From Deltaproteobacteria bacterium (GTDB taxonomy: Bacteria; Myxococcota_A; Polyangia; Polyangiales; Sandaracinaceae): a DNA stretch of 64,000 nucleotides. Made by a program: the position numbers and the translations under genes. Below, in pieces: positions 52,255 through 64,000 of this stretch (position 1 is its first letter; each line of letters starts with the position of its first letter). The notes under the pieces were generated by a model that saw nothing but the letters and a program-made list of their open reading frames with translations, searched no databases and was not told the origin of the DNA. The DNA lies in assembly GCA_017303575.1 (NCBI GenBank), contig JAFLCL010000001.1:62001-126000 (forward strand). The letters are read 5' to 3'.

Positions 52255-54393
52255 TCAGACGTCCTTGGCCGTGCACACGCGGTCGCGGCCGCTGTGCTTG
52301 GCCGCATAGAGCGCCTTGTCGGTGATCTCGAAGAGGCCCGCCGAGCTCGAGGCGTCCTCGGGGAACGTCGCGACGCCGAGCGACGCCGCCACCCGCAGCT
52401 TGCCGAGCTCGGTCTGGAACACGGTCTTGCCGAGCTCCTCGCGCACACGCTCGGCGAGCAGCGTCGCCCCTTCGGTGTCCGTCTCCTCGCAGAGCACGCA
52501 GAACTCCTCCCCGCCGAAGCGCGCGACACGATCCGTCTCGCGCTTCACGCGCATGAGGATGGCGCCGAGCTCCTTGATCACCACGTCGCCCGTCGCGTGC
52601 CCGTAGGTGTCGTTCACGCTCTTGAAGAAGTCGATGTCCGTGACGATCAGCGAGACTTTCTTCTGGAAGCGCTGCGCCGATCGGATCTTCGCCTCGAGCT
52701 CTTCGAGGAACGCGCGCTTGTTGAGGCAGCCGGTGAGACCGTCCGTGGTCGCCATCTCTTCGAGGCGCTTCACGGCGCGTGCGTTGGAGAGCGCGATCGC
52801 GAGCTGGTTGCCGAGCACCTGCAGCGCCGAGCGCACGCTGTCGCCGAAGGCGCTCGCGCGCTCCGCCCCGACCACCAGCGTCCCCATCGCGCCCTCGCGC
52901 ACGATGAGCGGAATCACCAACGCAGAGCGCATCGCGGGGAGCGGCGTCTTCGCGGTGAAGAGCACCTGCTTGGGGTCGAGCTCGCCCTTGTACGGCAGGT
53001 AATGCTTGTTCTTCACCACCATGGCGGCGAGAGAGTGGTTGTCCTTGAACGACGTGCCGCGGACGACGTCCGCGCCGGTGCCGCGCGCCGTCCGCACGCT
53101 GTGGAGACGCTTCTCGGCATCGAAGAACGTGACGGCCGCGAAGTCGAATCGCGCGAGCGCTGCTGCCGCAGAGAGACCCGCGTCGAGCACCTCGTCCTCG
53201 GTGAGGGCCGCGCCGAGCTCGCGCGACGCCTTGAACAGCTGCCCCTGCTCGCGCTTGCTGCGCTCGAGCTGCACGAAGACGCGTTCGTTCTGGATGCCGC
53301 GTAGCACCTGACCGACGGCGCTCTTGAGGATCTCCTCTTCCCGCGCGGTGAACGGGCGCCCGTCGAGCCGATCGGCGCAGAGCGCACCACGCAGCTGCCC
53401 TTGCTCGACCACCGGCACACCGAGGAACGAGCGCGCCTGCGACGTACCCTCTCGGTAGTAACAGAGCCCGCGGTAGCCCGACTTGAGGTTCTCGAGGTTC
53501 ATGACCACGCCGCGGGTGGCCACTGCGCCCACCGCGCCCGCGCCGACCTCGAACGGACCTTCGTCCACGTCGTCCGAGTCAGTCGCCATCTCGATGATGC
53601 GAAGGCGCTTGTCCTCGCCCGCGAAGAGCAGGATGCAGGTGTGCAGATCGAGCGTCTTCTTCAGCAGATCGAGCACGTGGAAGAGCGAGTCGCGCACCTC
53701 GTCCACCGACGAGCGCACGACCTTGTCACCCGAGCCCTCGGTGCTCTCGACGCTCGGCGCGCCCACGAGCCGGAACAACCGCACGTCCGCCTCCACGCGC
53801 GCACGCTCCTCGTCTCGCTCCTTGCGCGAACGCTCTCGCACGCGCGCGATCTCGACGCGCGTGAACACGAGGTTGAGCACGCCGAAGAACGCGATGAACA
53901 CGCCGTGGATCGCGAGCCGCTCGATCGACACGGAGCGCTCGGTCGTCAGCCAGACGAGCGCCTCGTACGCGATGGCGACGAGGACGAGGATCGCGCCGAT
54001 CGGCGCTGCCGCGAACGCCGCGATGAAGGCGACGAGCACGTAGACCATCGCGTAGACAGGCCCCTCGATCCCACCCGTCGCCTGGACGATGGCGTGAACA
54101 CCCGCGATCAGCAGCACGCCGAGCTCGAGCTCGAGGGCGAGCCGCTCACGGTGCGTCACGCCGCTCACGGCTTGCTCGTCACGTCGCAGCCGCTGCGATC
54201 CACGCCACACGAGCCACGCGGCCCACGCGAGACCGACCACGACGTGCTCGACTCCGATCGCCACGGGTCCTGGCGACGACGTGCGAAACACGCCGAGCAA
54301 GGGGACCAACGCGAACACGAAGCAGACGAGCAGCCCGAACGAGGCACGAACCGTCTTGCGCATCGTGAGCGCGGCGTGAACGAGCGACGCCAT
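52255..54393 (-). CDS. Membrane diguanylate cyclase with two GAF domains
   Basis: 712 residues from ATG 54393, behind GGGGGA. The N-terminal 1-175 has about six membrane helices, then a short coiled region, two GAF domains (about 240-370 and 390-535), and a GGDEF domain (about 550-705). The active site is GGEEF, and the product-inhibition site RETD lies exactly five residues before it, so both catalysis and feedback by c-di-GMP look intact. It makes c-di-GMP, controlling motility or matrix. Convergent with the MOSC gene by three bases. Confidence 0.93.
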   Translation of the reverse strand: MASLVHAALTMRKTVRASFGLLVCFVFALVPLLGVFRTSSPGPVAIGVEHVVVGLAWAAWLVWRGSQRLRRDEQAVSGVTHRERLALELELGVLLIAGVHAIVQATGGIEGPVYAMVYVLVAFIAAFAAAPIGAILVLVAIAYEALVWLTTERSVSIERLAIHGVFIAFFGVLNLVFTRVEIARVRERSRKERDEERARVEADVRLFRLVGAPSVESTEGSGDKVVRSSVDEVRDSLFHVLDLLKKTLDLHTCILLFAGEDKRLRIIEMATDSDDVDEGPFEVGAGAVGAVATRGVVMNLENLKSGYRGLCYYREGTSQARSFLGVPVVEQGQLRGALCADRLDGRPFTAREEEILKSAVGQVLRGIQNERVFVQLERSKREQGQLFKASRELGAALTEDEVLDAGLSAAAALARFDFAAVTFFDAEKRLHSVRTARGTGADVVRGTSFKDNHSLAAMVVKNKHYLPYKGELDPKQVLFTAKTPLPAMRSALVIPLIVREGAMGTLVVGAERASAFGDSVRSALQVLGNQLAIALSNARAVKRLEEMATTDGLTGCLNKRAFLEELEAKIRSAQRFQKKVSLIVTDIDFFKSVNDTYGHATGDVVIKELGAILMRVKRETDRVARFGGEEFCVLCEETDTEGATLLAERVREELGKTVFQTELGKLRVAASLGVATFPEDASSSAGLFEITDKALYAAKHSGRDRVCTAKDV

Positions 54394-54489
54394 GGAGTCC
54401 CCCCAGCTACCGGTTCGCGCCTCGAATCGTCAACAAATCGGCGGCCCTCGCTTCGTGGGCATGGCGCCTCGCTCGTGTAGAGTGCGCGC

Positions 54490-55596
54490 GTGTTGCGGTG
54501 CCTCGCGATCTCGTTGCTCCTCGCTTCGACGCTGCTCGTGTCGAGCCGCGTCGCCGCGCAGAGCTCGCAGGGCGGCTCGGTGCCGATGAGCCCCATCCCG
54601 GCCGGCGAGACCCGCGATGCGCAGGCGCGTCTGGGCGCGCTGCGCGCTTCTCCGAGCGGCGACCTCACGGTGATGGACGAGCGGCTCTCGCTCCGCTGCG
54701 AGCGCGCGGACGACGCACTCGTCGAGTGCGAGGTCGAAGTGCGCTGGTCGCTGAGCTCACCTCGCGATCAAGAGGCGCGCTTCTACGCCTCGGCGGTGGG
54801 CGTCGAGCACGCGCTCCTCACCACGGGCGAGGACAGCACCGATGCCCCCTCGCTCGCGCCGCTCACGACGCGGTTCGTTGCGGACACGCCGCGCGAGATC
54901 GTCCTCACGGGTCGTATCCGCCTCCGACCCGACGGCGGCACGACCGACGCGCTCGACGCTCGCCACATGGTGCTCGCGACGCCGCGGGTCGGTCCGCACG
55001 CGACGCTGCTCTTCACGCGCGCCGTTGCCCGCACCTTCGCGGCGAGCCCCACCACGATGTCGGTGTCGACCACGTTCGCCGGCGAGACGCCTCGCTTCTC
55101 GGCGCGCGCCCTCGACACAGCGATGGACGAGGCACCGATCACGCTGAGCGCCGAGCAGCTCGGCGAGCGCGCAAACGTCCCCATTCGCATCGAGCGGGAC
55201 GGTGGTTTTCCGCTCAGGCACGGCGGCCCCTTCCTCGGACTCGGAGGGACCTTCGATCGCGGCTTCCGCGGCCGCGTCGGCTACGAGCTCGGCATCGACG
55301 AGCTCGTGACCGTCGGCGTGATGCTCGACTCCGACTTCAGCGAGTCGATCGTGCTCGGCGCCATCGTCGAGGTCGCGACGCCGAGCTTCGTCGTGCCGCC
55401 TTCGCTCTCGGCGGGCGTCGGCTTCGTCCAGCGCTGGCGCGTGGGCGTGCTTCCCGCGGGGATCGCCCCGACGTCGTCGGGCTTTCGCCTCGAGGTCGGC
55501 GCGGTGTTCGCCGTGATCGGAATCGTCGCGTCGTTCGATTACTTCCCCGACGACGCCGCGTTCACTTCCTCGCTGCTGGGCCGGCTCTCGCTCTGA
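54490..55596 (+). CDS. Exported protein with probable outer-membrane C-terminal part
   Basis: 368 residues from GTG 54490. Signal peptide 1-23 (VAAQ). The middle resembles the N-terminal beta-rich domain of VIT-like exported proteins (DLTVMDERLSLRCERADDALVECEVEVRW), and the C-terminal 230-368 is glycine- and valine-rich with barrel-like strands ending LLGRLSL. No named family is recognised. Its last 58 bases overlap the end of the convergent exporter gene. Confidence 0.65.
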   Translation: MLRCLAISLLLASTLLVSSRVAAQSSQGGSVPMSPIPAGETRDAQARLGALRASPSGDLTVMDERLSLRCERADDALVECEVEVRWSLSSPRDQEARFYASAVGVEHALLTTGEDSTDAPSLAPLTTRFVADTPREIVLTGRIRLRPDGGTTDALDARHMVLATPRVGPHATLLFTRAVARTFAASPTTMSVSTTFAGETPRFSARALDTAMDEAPITLSAEQLGERANVPIRIERDGGFPLRHGGPFLGLGGTFDRGFRGRVGYELGIDELVTVGVMLDSDFSESIVLGAIVEVATPSFVVPPSLSAGVGFVQRWRVGVLPAGIAPTSSGFRLEVGAVFAVIGIVASFDYFPDDAAFTSSLLGRLSL

Positions 55597-58001
55597 GCCG
55601 AGCGTGGCGTGCCCCAGATCGCGAGCATGGCCGGCAAGAGCACGGTCTGCGAGATCGTCGCGCCCGCGATCGCCACGAGCGACAGCTCTCCGAACAAGCG
55701 GATCGGCTCGAATCGCGACGTGAGCAGCACCACGTAGCCCACGCACAGGGTGAGCGAAGACAGCCACACCGCACGCCCGCTGCCTCGCACGGTCCGTCGC
55801 AGGATCTCGCTCCGATCGCCGCCCTGGCCGAGCTCCTCGCGGAACCTCGACACGACGTGAGTCGTTCCGTCGACGGCGAGGCCCACGGTGACGGTGAAGA
55901 CGATCACCGTCGCCGCGTGCAACGCGATTCCCCGCGCTGCCATGTAGGCCAGGGTGACGAGGAGCGGCAGCGCATTGGGAGGGATCGCGATGAGGCCGAG
56001 GCGCACGCTCCGGAAGAGCAGCGTCATCACGACGAAGATCGTGACCACGGCGACCGCGAGCCCACCGAGCGCGCGCACGATGCGCTCGAGGCCGCGCGAC
56101 GCGATGTAGGCCTCGCCACCGACGCGCACGTGGACGTGCAGGTCGCGCGCGCGCGACTCTCGCTCTGCCGCCGTGCGCAGCTCTTGGACGAGCGCGAGCG
56201 TGCGCATCGCACCGCCATCACGCAGACGGAGCTCGAGGCGCGCCGCCGATCCATCGGCCGACAGGTGGGAACGGATCACCGACGCGTCGCTGCTCGCGAG
56301 CAGGGCGACGAGCGCGTGCACCTCCGCGTCGCTACGAAAGCTCGCCGCGCGGGCGGTATCGTCACCAGCCAGGCGCGCCAACGCTTCGTGCGCCACGTCC
56401 GACACGGTGCTCGCGCGAAGGACGACCTCGTCGCCACGCGCACGGACCGCGAGCGCATCGAGCAGCTCGATCCCGCGCACCGACTCGAACGTGCCGGGAT
56501 CGCCGAACAAGCCGATGTCCAGCGTGCGGAAGCCATCGAGCTCCGCTTCGAGCGTGGCGGAGGTTCGGGCGATGTCGGAGCCGCGCGCGAACTGATCGAG
56601 AAGGCGCGACTCGACGGCGACCTCGCTCGACATCGCGGCCGCGACGATGCCTATCACCGAAGCCACGAAGATGGTCGTGAGGGGGCGCCGGGTGGTGGCG
56701 TCCACGATGCGGAGGAGCACACGCTCGAGGTTCGCCTCGTTCGCGCCGCTCTGAGGCTTCGCCGCTCTGCCCATCATGGGCAAGGCGGCGGGCACGAACG
56801 CAACGGTGACGACGTAGCTGAGCATCGTCGCGATCGCCGCGATCCCACCGAACTGTCGGAGCGCGGGAGATTCCGTCACGAGCAAGGCTGCGAAGCCGAT
56901 CGCGGTCGTGAAGGTCGTGACGAAGCAGGGCAACCACATGGTGCGCACGACCTCGATCGCAGCAGCGACAGAGTCCGTTCCCGACGCGACCTCGTCGCGA
57001 TGACGCAGGACCATGTGCATCGCTTCCGCCAGACCGATGGTCAGCAGGAGCGGAGGGAGCATGTTCGTGAGCAGGTTCAACGACGTGCCCGTCCACGCCA
57101 TGAGCCCCATCGTGAGGCCCAGCGCGATGCCCACCGCGCCGAGCGGTAGGAGAACACCGGCCACGGTGCGCATCCCAGCGAGCAGCACGAGGATGGTCCC
57201 GATCACCGCCAGCGCGACGAGCTGCGTCTGGTCTGCGCGGAGCGCGCTCGCCATCTCGTCGCGCATCGCCGGCAGGCCGGTGACTTCCACCGTGACGCCG
57301 GGCGCCTCGTAAGCAGCACACGCCCGTCGCGCCTCGGCCAGCGCGCGCGCGGAGGTGTCGAGATCCACGCCGTCGGCGAGGAACGCGGCGATGAGGGCGA
57401 CGTCACCGTCGCGCGAGACGAGTCGGCCTCGCACGCTCGGGAGCTCGTCGAGCAGGCGCCGCGCGTCGAGCGCCTGCTCCGCCGTCAGCGCGCCCTCGTC
57501 GCCGATCGCCTCGACAGCCACGGGACCTGCGATCGAGAGCAGACCCGCGGGGAACCGCTCCGGCTCCGCGAGCACGACGGTGCGCACGTGCTCCTCGACC
57601 TCCGGTGCCGTCTCCTCCAGGTCCTCGAGGGTCGCGGTGTCCTGCGATCGATTGCGTGGCAGACGCGAGGTGGTGAGGCTCTCGACACGCTCGACACCCT
57701 CGATCGCGCGCAGCCGCATCGCGAGCGCGTGCATCTGGGCCAAGCCCTCATCGGCGAGGAGCGCCGAGCCGTGCTCGCGCGCATCGAGGACGACCACGAT
57801 CGGTGGCGACGGAATCACGAAGGCCTGCGCGAGCGCATCCCGGTCCGCGGCGACCTCCGCATCGACCACGACGAGCTCGTCGGGATCGAAACGGACGTCG
57901 ATGTCGCGTGCAGATGCCAGCGCCAAGAGCGACATCAGCGCGAGCACCGCGACGACGAGGCGGCGATGACGCACGAGCAGGGTGGCGAGCGCTTCCGTCA
58001 C
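55539..58001 (-). CDS. MMPL/RND-superfamily exporter (HAE3-like)
   Basis: 820 residues. Twelve membrane helices in two six-helix halves, each led by a large exported loop (about 30-260 and 440-620). The start MTEALATLLVRHRRLVVAVL gives the first helix. Conserved Gly-rich helices GTILVLLAGMRTVAGVLLPL and the GLAVDGTTHVVSRFREE motif fit MMPL/hopanoid- or lipid-transporting RND proteins driven by the proton gradient. Its ATG overlaps the stop of the transglycosylase gene (ATGA at 57998-58001). The likely cargo is a lipid. Confidence 0.88.
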   Translation of the reverse strand: MTEALATLLVRHRRLVVAVLALMSLLALASARDIDVRFDPDELVVVDAEVAADRDALAQAFVIPSPPIVVVLDAREHGSALLADEGLAQMHALAMRLRAIEGVERVESLTTSRLPRNRSQDTATLEDLEETAPEVEEHVRTVVLAEPERFPAGLLSIAGPVAVEAIGDEGALTAEQALDARRLLDELPSVRGRLVSRDGDVALIAAFLADGVDLDTSARALAEARRACAAYEAPGVTVEVTGLPAMRDEMASALRADQTQLVALAVIGTILVLLAGMRTVAGVLLPLGAVGIALGLTMGLMAWTGTSLNLLTNMLPPLLLTIGLAEAMHMVLRHRDEVASGTDSVAAAIEVVRTMWLPCFVTTFTTAIGFAALLVTESPALRQFGGIAAIATMLSYVVTVAFVPAALPMMGRAAKPQSGANEANLERVLLRIVDATTRRPLTTIFVASVIGIVAAAMSSEVAVESRLLDQFARGSDIARTSATLEAELDGFRTLDIGLFGDPGTFESVRGIELLDALAVRARGDEVVLRASTVSDVAHEALARLAGDDTARAASFRSDAEVHALVALLASSDASVIRSHLSADGSAARLELRLRDGGAMRTLALVQELRTAAERESRARDLHVHVRVGGEAYIASRGLERIVRALGGLAVAVVTIFVVMTLLFRSVRLGLIAIPPNALPLLVTLAYMAARGIALHAATVIVFTVTVGLAVDGTTHVVSRFREELGQGGDRSEILRRTVRGSGRAVWLSSLTLCVGYVVLLTSRFEPIRLFGELSLVAIAGATISQTVLLPAMLAIWGTPRSAQSESRPSSEEVNAASSGK

Positions 58002-60304
58002 GGCCAGAGCTCGGTCCAGCCCTCGTCGTCGGGCCGGGACGCCTCCGTGTCGTCGCCGGCCTCCCCATCAAGGGGCTCGTCAGCGTCGCCTTCTGCCCAA
58101 GCCACGGCCGGGAAGCCCGAGAATCCATCGATCGGGAGCTGCGCCGAGCCGCCTCGGAGCATGTCGGGCCCCACCCGCTCGCCCCCGCGAGAGAACGCGA
58201 ACACACTCAACTCTTCGCGACCTTGTGCCGTCGCCTCGGCATCGATACGGCCGCGATGCTCCAGGATCCCGATGAACCCGCCGACGCGACGACGAAACGA
58301 CGCCGGCACCTCGTTCGTGTCGTAGTGCTCGTGGAAACCGGGGGGGTTGGGAAGGATCATCGCGAGGTACGCGGCCTCCGCCACCGACAGCTCTCCAGGG
58401 CTCCGGCCGAAGTAGTGCGCTGCGGCGTGTCTTATGCCGTACACCGACGGTCCGTACTCGATCACGTTCAGATAGAGCTCGAGGATCTGCGCTTTCGTCA
58501 TGGCGCTCTCGATCCACCACGTGAGCAGCACTTCCTGCACCTTGCGGGCGAGCGTCTTTTCTCGGCGCAGGAACACGTTCTTGACGAGCTGCATGGTGAT
58601 GGTCGACGCGCCGAGGACGTACCGTCGCTCCCGCAGATTGCGGACGAGCGCATCGCGGATTGCCCACGGGGCGAAACCCGAGTGAGTGAAGAAGCTCGCG
58701 TCCTCGTGGGCTAGCACCGCATGCACGAGAAAAGGGGACACCTCGGTGATGGGGGTCCAGGCAGCGGTGCCAGGCCCGGTCTCCATGCGAAACACGCGGT
58801 CCTCCGGCTCGACGACCTCGTGCTCGAACGGCGCAGCAAAGCGGGTGACGTCGGCCATCGAAGGAATGGCGGTGAATCGACAGCGGTCCTCGACGGAGAA
58901 CTGAAGCGCCGTGTCCTCGAGGTGCTCGGAGTCCACGCGAAGCGAGACGCTGGCGGCGATTCGTCCCTCGAGATGCATCGCGTGTAGATCCTGCAGAAAT
59001 CCCGCCGGAATTGCGTGGACTGCGACGTCACAGGGCGTCGAAGGGAGGCTGGCACGCACGTCGAGCGCGTACTGGTCGCCCGACATCGACACACGCCCCG
59101 CGACCGTCGCGCGTGCCCCGCCGGTCGAGATGGAGCCCCGCTCCAGCTCCAGGAGGTGGTCGTGTCGAAACCAGCGCCCGGCACCTTCCGCCTGGAACGC
59201 GATGCCGAGGACCGGCCTACTCGCGATCCGAGGACTCTCGAGCGCCAGACCTTCGATCCCCACGCTGCCGTCGAAGTCGACGACGCCGCCGTCTCCTGTG
59301 CTGACTCGCGCGTGCGCAGAGACCAGCGCGCGAGCTGGGTCGTGAATCGGAAGTGCAGGGAGGAACGGGATGAAGACGCTCAGCGGAACGTCCTCGAGGG
59401 AGACTGGCCCGTCCACTCGAAGCGCGGCAGCATCGAGACGGAGATCCCAGGACATGTTCCCGCTGCCGCGCGGGTGTCCAGTCCCGCGGGCGCGAAACGA
59501 TGACCCGGAAAGTCGGGCGATCTCGACCTCGAGGCCCGACAGGGCATCGCCCTGCTCGTCCGCAATCGTGCCGTCGGCGATCTGAATCGAGGCACCCTCG
59601 CGCAGCCATTCCCACACCGCGCGAGGGGTCTCCGAAGAGGAAGTGGCCGGATGGGAAGAATCGGAGTCCATCCACACGCGCGCGGCGTCTTGAAGGGAAG
59701 AGCCGGCACGGGCAGCCACGCGAAGGCCTCGGAGCTCGAGCGATTCCACACTTCGAGCCGACAGGTCGACGATCAGGTGCGCCTCGGTGGCGGCAACGAC
59801 CGGATGAAGATCGGCGGAAGTCGCTGTGTCGGTCGCCGTGACCGTCCACCGAGATCCCGTCCCCTCGACGGCCAGGGTCGTGTGGACGAGCTCTCCCCCT
59901 TCCACCGCCAGGGCCACCTCCAGGTTCGTGACTGAAACCAGGACGCCCACGGTCGACCGATCCGGTGCGCCCGTGGCCGCCGCGCGATCCGCCGGCCCGT
60001 GTGGTCGCGAGGTCAAGGTGGATTGGCCCCCACGTACCCTCACCGCGGTCGGCGCGAGCTCCAGCCAGTTCACATCGGCCTCGACCCGGTCGAGCGCGAC
60101 ATGCCCATAATCGCAGACGAGCTCCAGCGGCTCGAAGGTGACAGTGCTCAGCCCGAGGCCCACGCGCCCGATGTGCGCCGTGCAGCCGGTCCGCGCCTCG
60201 ACGATCGCTGTCGCTCTCGCGCCAAGCACGGCGGGCGCGGCCGCTGCGAGAAGCAGGGCTACGACGACGACGACGGCAATGGCGATCCAGCGTCCCCGAG
60301 TCAC
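57998..60304 (-). CDS. AsmA-like/GT51 peptidoglycan glycosyltransferase fusion
   Basis: 768 residues from GTG 60304 (a TTG at 60316 is an alternative). Residues 1-30 are one membrane helix. About 30-500 resembles AsmA/YhdP-type intermembrane bridge domains (beta-strand-rich, repeated DGxxxxxG units). About 525-690 is a GT51 transglycosylase: HEDASFFTHSGF (catalytic Glu), GASTITMQLVKN, RKVQEVLLTWWIE, ELYLNVIEYGPSVYG. It lacks a transpeptidase domain, so it only polymerises lipid II. Coupled to the MMPL exporter. Confidence 0.85.
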   Translation of the reverse strand: MTRGRWIAIAVVVVVALLLAAAAPAVLGARATAIVEARTGCTAHIGRVGLGLSTVTFEPLELVCDYGHVALDRVEADVNWLELAPTAVRVRGGQSTLTSRPHGPADRAAATGAPDRSTVGVLVSVTNLEVALAVEGGELVHTTLAVEGTGSRWTVTATDTATSADLHPVVAATEAHLIVDLSARSVESLELRGLRVAARAGSSLQDAARVWMDSDSSHPATSSSETPRAVWEWLREGASIQIADGTIADEQGDALSGLEVEIARLSGSSFRARGTGHPRGSGNMSWDLRLDAAALRVDGPVSLEDVPLSVFIPFLPALPIHDPARALVSAHARVSTGDGGVVDFDGSVGIEGLALESPRIASRPVLGIAFQAEGAGRWFRHDHLLELERGSISTGGARATVAGRVSMSGDQYALDVRASLPSTPCDVAVHAIPAGFLQDLHAMHLEGRIAASVSLRVDSEHLEDTALQFSVEDRCRFTAIPSMADVTRFAAPFEHEVVEPEDRVFRMETGPGTAAWTPITEVSPFLVHAVLAHEDASFFTHSGFAPWAIRDALVRNLRERRYVLGASTITMQLVKNVFLRREKTLARKVQEVLLTWWIESAMTKAQILELYLNVIEYGPSVYGIRHAAAHYFGRSPGELSVAEAAYLAMILPNPPGFHEHYDTNEVPASFRRRVGGFIGILEHRGRIDAEATAQGREELSVFAFSRGGERVGPDMLRGGSAQLPIDGFSGFPAVAWAEGDADEPLDGEAGDDTEASRPDDEGWTELWP

Positions 60305-60326
60305 GACGACCCACAACGGCCAATAG

Positions 60327-60363
60327 GAAAACCCCGCTTCCCCTTGTTGGGGGGAAGCGGGGT
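60327..60363 (-). terminator. rRNA operon terminator
   Basis: ACCCCGCTTCCCC (60331-60343) and GGGGAAGCGGGGT (60351-60363) form a perfect 13-bp stem with a 7-base loop; on the minus strand TTTTCC follows (60330-60325). This closes the rRNA operon about 20 bases before the transglycosylase start. Confidence 0.9.
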
Positions 60364-60372
60364 CTGAGATAG

Positions 60373-60489
60373 ACCCGGCGGCGTCCTACTCTCCCACTCA
60401 CTCACGCGAGCAGTACCATCGGCTCTGGAGGGCTTGACTTCCGAGTTCGGGATGGGATCGGGTATGGCCCCTCCGACGTTGCCACCGGA
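60373..60489 (-). rRNA. rrf: 5S ribosomal RNA
   Basis: The minus strand reads CCGGTGGCAACGTCGGAGGG at its 5' end and GCCGCCGG near its 3' end; these pair as helix I (60481-60488 with 60375-60382). The internal CATACCCGATCCCATCCCGA and GAAGTCAAGCCCTCCAG segments are typical of 5S rRNA. Ends are accurate to a few bases. It lies between the 23S gene and the terminator. Confidence 0.95.
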
Positions 60490-60639
60490 AGAAACGGAAG
60501 TGTGTCACTCGACCAATGGGGTCGAGAGCGGCGACCACCTACGCACACGGCGCGGGTCACTCTTACTCCCAACCTTGAGCTCGAACCGATCGCGACTTCA
60601 CCCGAAGGTGGCGCGAACATCGACGTTTGCCTTAGAGAA

Positions 60640-63597
<2,958 letters not shown>

Positions 63598-63707
63598 TAT
63601 CCCTAAGGCACGCGTCGTGGCTCGAGCTCAAGGTTGGTGACAAGAGAACTCGTCACCGCCCATGGCTCAACGCCATTGACGATTGATTTCACACTTCCTT
63701 TATTCAG

Positions 63708-63719
63708 TTTTCAAAGAGC
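63708..63719 (-). promoter_or_regulatory. BoxA-like antitermination element in 16S-23S spacer
   Basis: GCTCTTTGAAAA on the minus strand matches the rrn boxA consensus bound by NusB/S10. It lies about 110 bases upstream of the 23S gene, between it and tRNA-Ala. The rest of the spacer (63598-63789) holds nothing else I can name. Confidence 0.6.
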
Positions 63720-63789
63720 GGCCTCGTCAGCCGCTCGTCCATCGCAACGATGCGTTCGTCGAGATGGACGAGGTGCTCACGCGCGGAGA

Positions 63790-63862
63790 TGGAGCTGATC
63801 GGGATCGAACCGACGACCCTCGGCTTGCAAAGCCGATGCTCTCCCAGCTGAGCTACAGCCCC
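63790..63862 (-). tRNA. tRNA-Ala (anticodon UGC)
   Basis: 73 bases. Acceptor GGGGCTG pairs with CAGCTCC, the D arm is AGCTCAGCTGGGAGAGC, the anticodon stem-loop CGGCTTTGCAAGCCG gives TGC, and the T arm TCGGTTCGATCCCGA is perfect. The discriminator is A and CCA is not encoded. It is located in the 16S-23S spacer, the standard Ile-Ala arrangement. Confidence 0.97.
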
Positions 63863-63875
63863 AGTGCGGGACGAG

Positions 63876-63949
<74 letters not shown>

Positions 63950-64000
63950 TCGAGCGCTCGCAGGAGCGCCAGAAGGCACGCAGTACTTCAAAGACCAACC

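Noticed and set aside
54498-57149. 883-residue plus-strand open frame
   Set aside because: Shadow of the exported-protein and exporter genes in a different frame; Arg-rich without domains.

Overview
The window is about 64 kb of very GC-rich bacterial DNA. Spacing between genes is tight, and there are many 1- or 4-base stop/start overlaps (ATGA, GTGA, TGATG). Gene content points to a myxobacterium (Myxococcota), possibly a Sandaracinus-like member of the Polyangia; that placement is inferred, not proven. The clues are many secreted lipoproteins with Asp-Ala-rich linkers, a Ser/Thr kinase fused to an ATPase and TPR region, RCC1 and thrombospondin type-3 repeat lipoproteins, and secreted VIT/vWA proteins. 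I see no insertion sequence, prophage, CRISPR array or replication origin.

Left part (1-17 kb): a cut-off lipoprotein and an OmpA-type protein form one operon. They are followed by a TerB-like protein, an outer-membrane protein, an MpaB/rubber-oxygenase-family protein, a small Cys-rich lipoprotein, a pentameric ligand-gated channel homologue and a VIT/vWA protein. Next comes the most unusual locus, 8017-11838 on the minus strand. It is a translationally coupled operon of a molybdopterin oxidoreductase, two small lipoproteins ending in a VPGPFVPP signature, and a ferritin-like diiron protein with two E-x(28-32)-DExxH motifs. The lone lipoprotein at 4528-4803 is a third member of the same family. 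A GMC alcohol oxidase with an unknown partner, an M20 amidohydrolase and an orphan 439-residue protein follow.

Middle part (17-36 kb): a MerR-type regulator whose tail overlaps an out-of-frame HipA-like remnant, a lipoprotein alpha/beta hydrolase divergent from an Old Yellow Enzyme, a 1419-residue kinase/ATPase/TPR protein, and a patatin lipase coupled to a TGS1-like (RNA cap guanine-N2 type) methyltransferase and a hotdog thioesterase. A WGR-DUF4132 protein with a 21-base in-frame repeat array, an SH3 lipoprotein, and an ECF sigma factor coupled to a membrane protein that is a plausible anti-sigma factor complete this part.

Right part (36-60.3 kb): an esterase; a glutamate-cysteine-ligase-like/CBS fusion coupled to an aspartoacylase-like hydrolase; a polyhydroxybutyrate mobilisation pair (intracellular depolymerase and 3-hydroxybutyrate dehydrogenase) divergent from aspS; a small Tat-type secreted repeat protein; several surface lipoproteins; a carboxylesterase coupled to a MOSC protein; a GAF-GAF-GGDEF diguanylate cyclase; and an AsmA-like/GT51 transglycosylase fusion coupled to an MMPL/RND exporter.

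The end (60.3-64 kb) is the 3' part of a minus-strand rRNA operon: tRNA-Ile(GAU), tRNA-Ala(UGC), 23S and 5S, closed by a strong terminator. The 16S gene lies beyond the right edge. No protein-gene-free stretch over 300 bases exists outside this operon.
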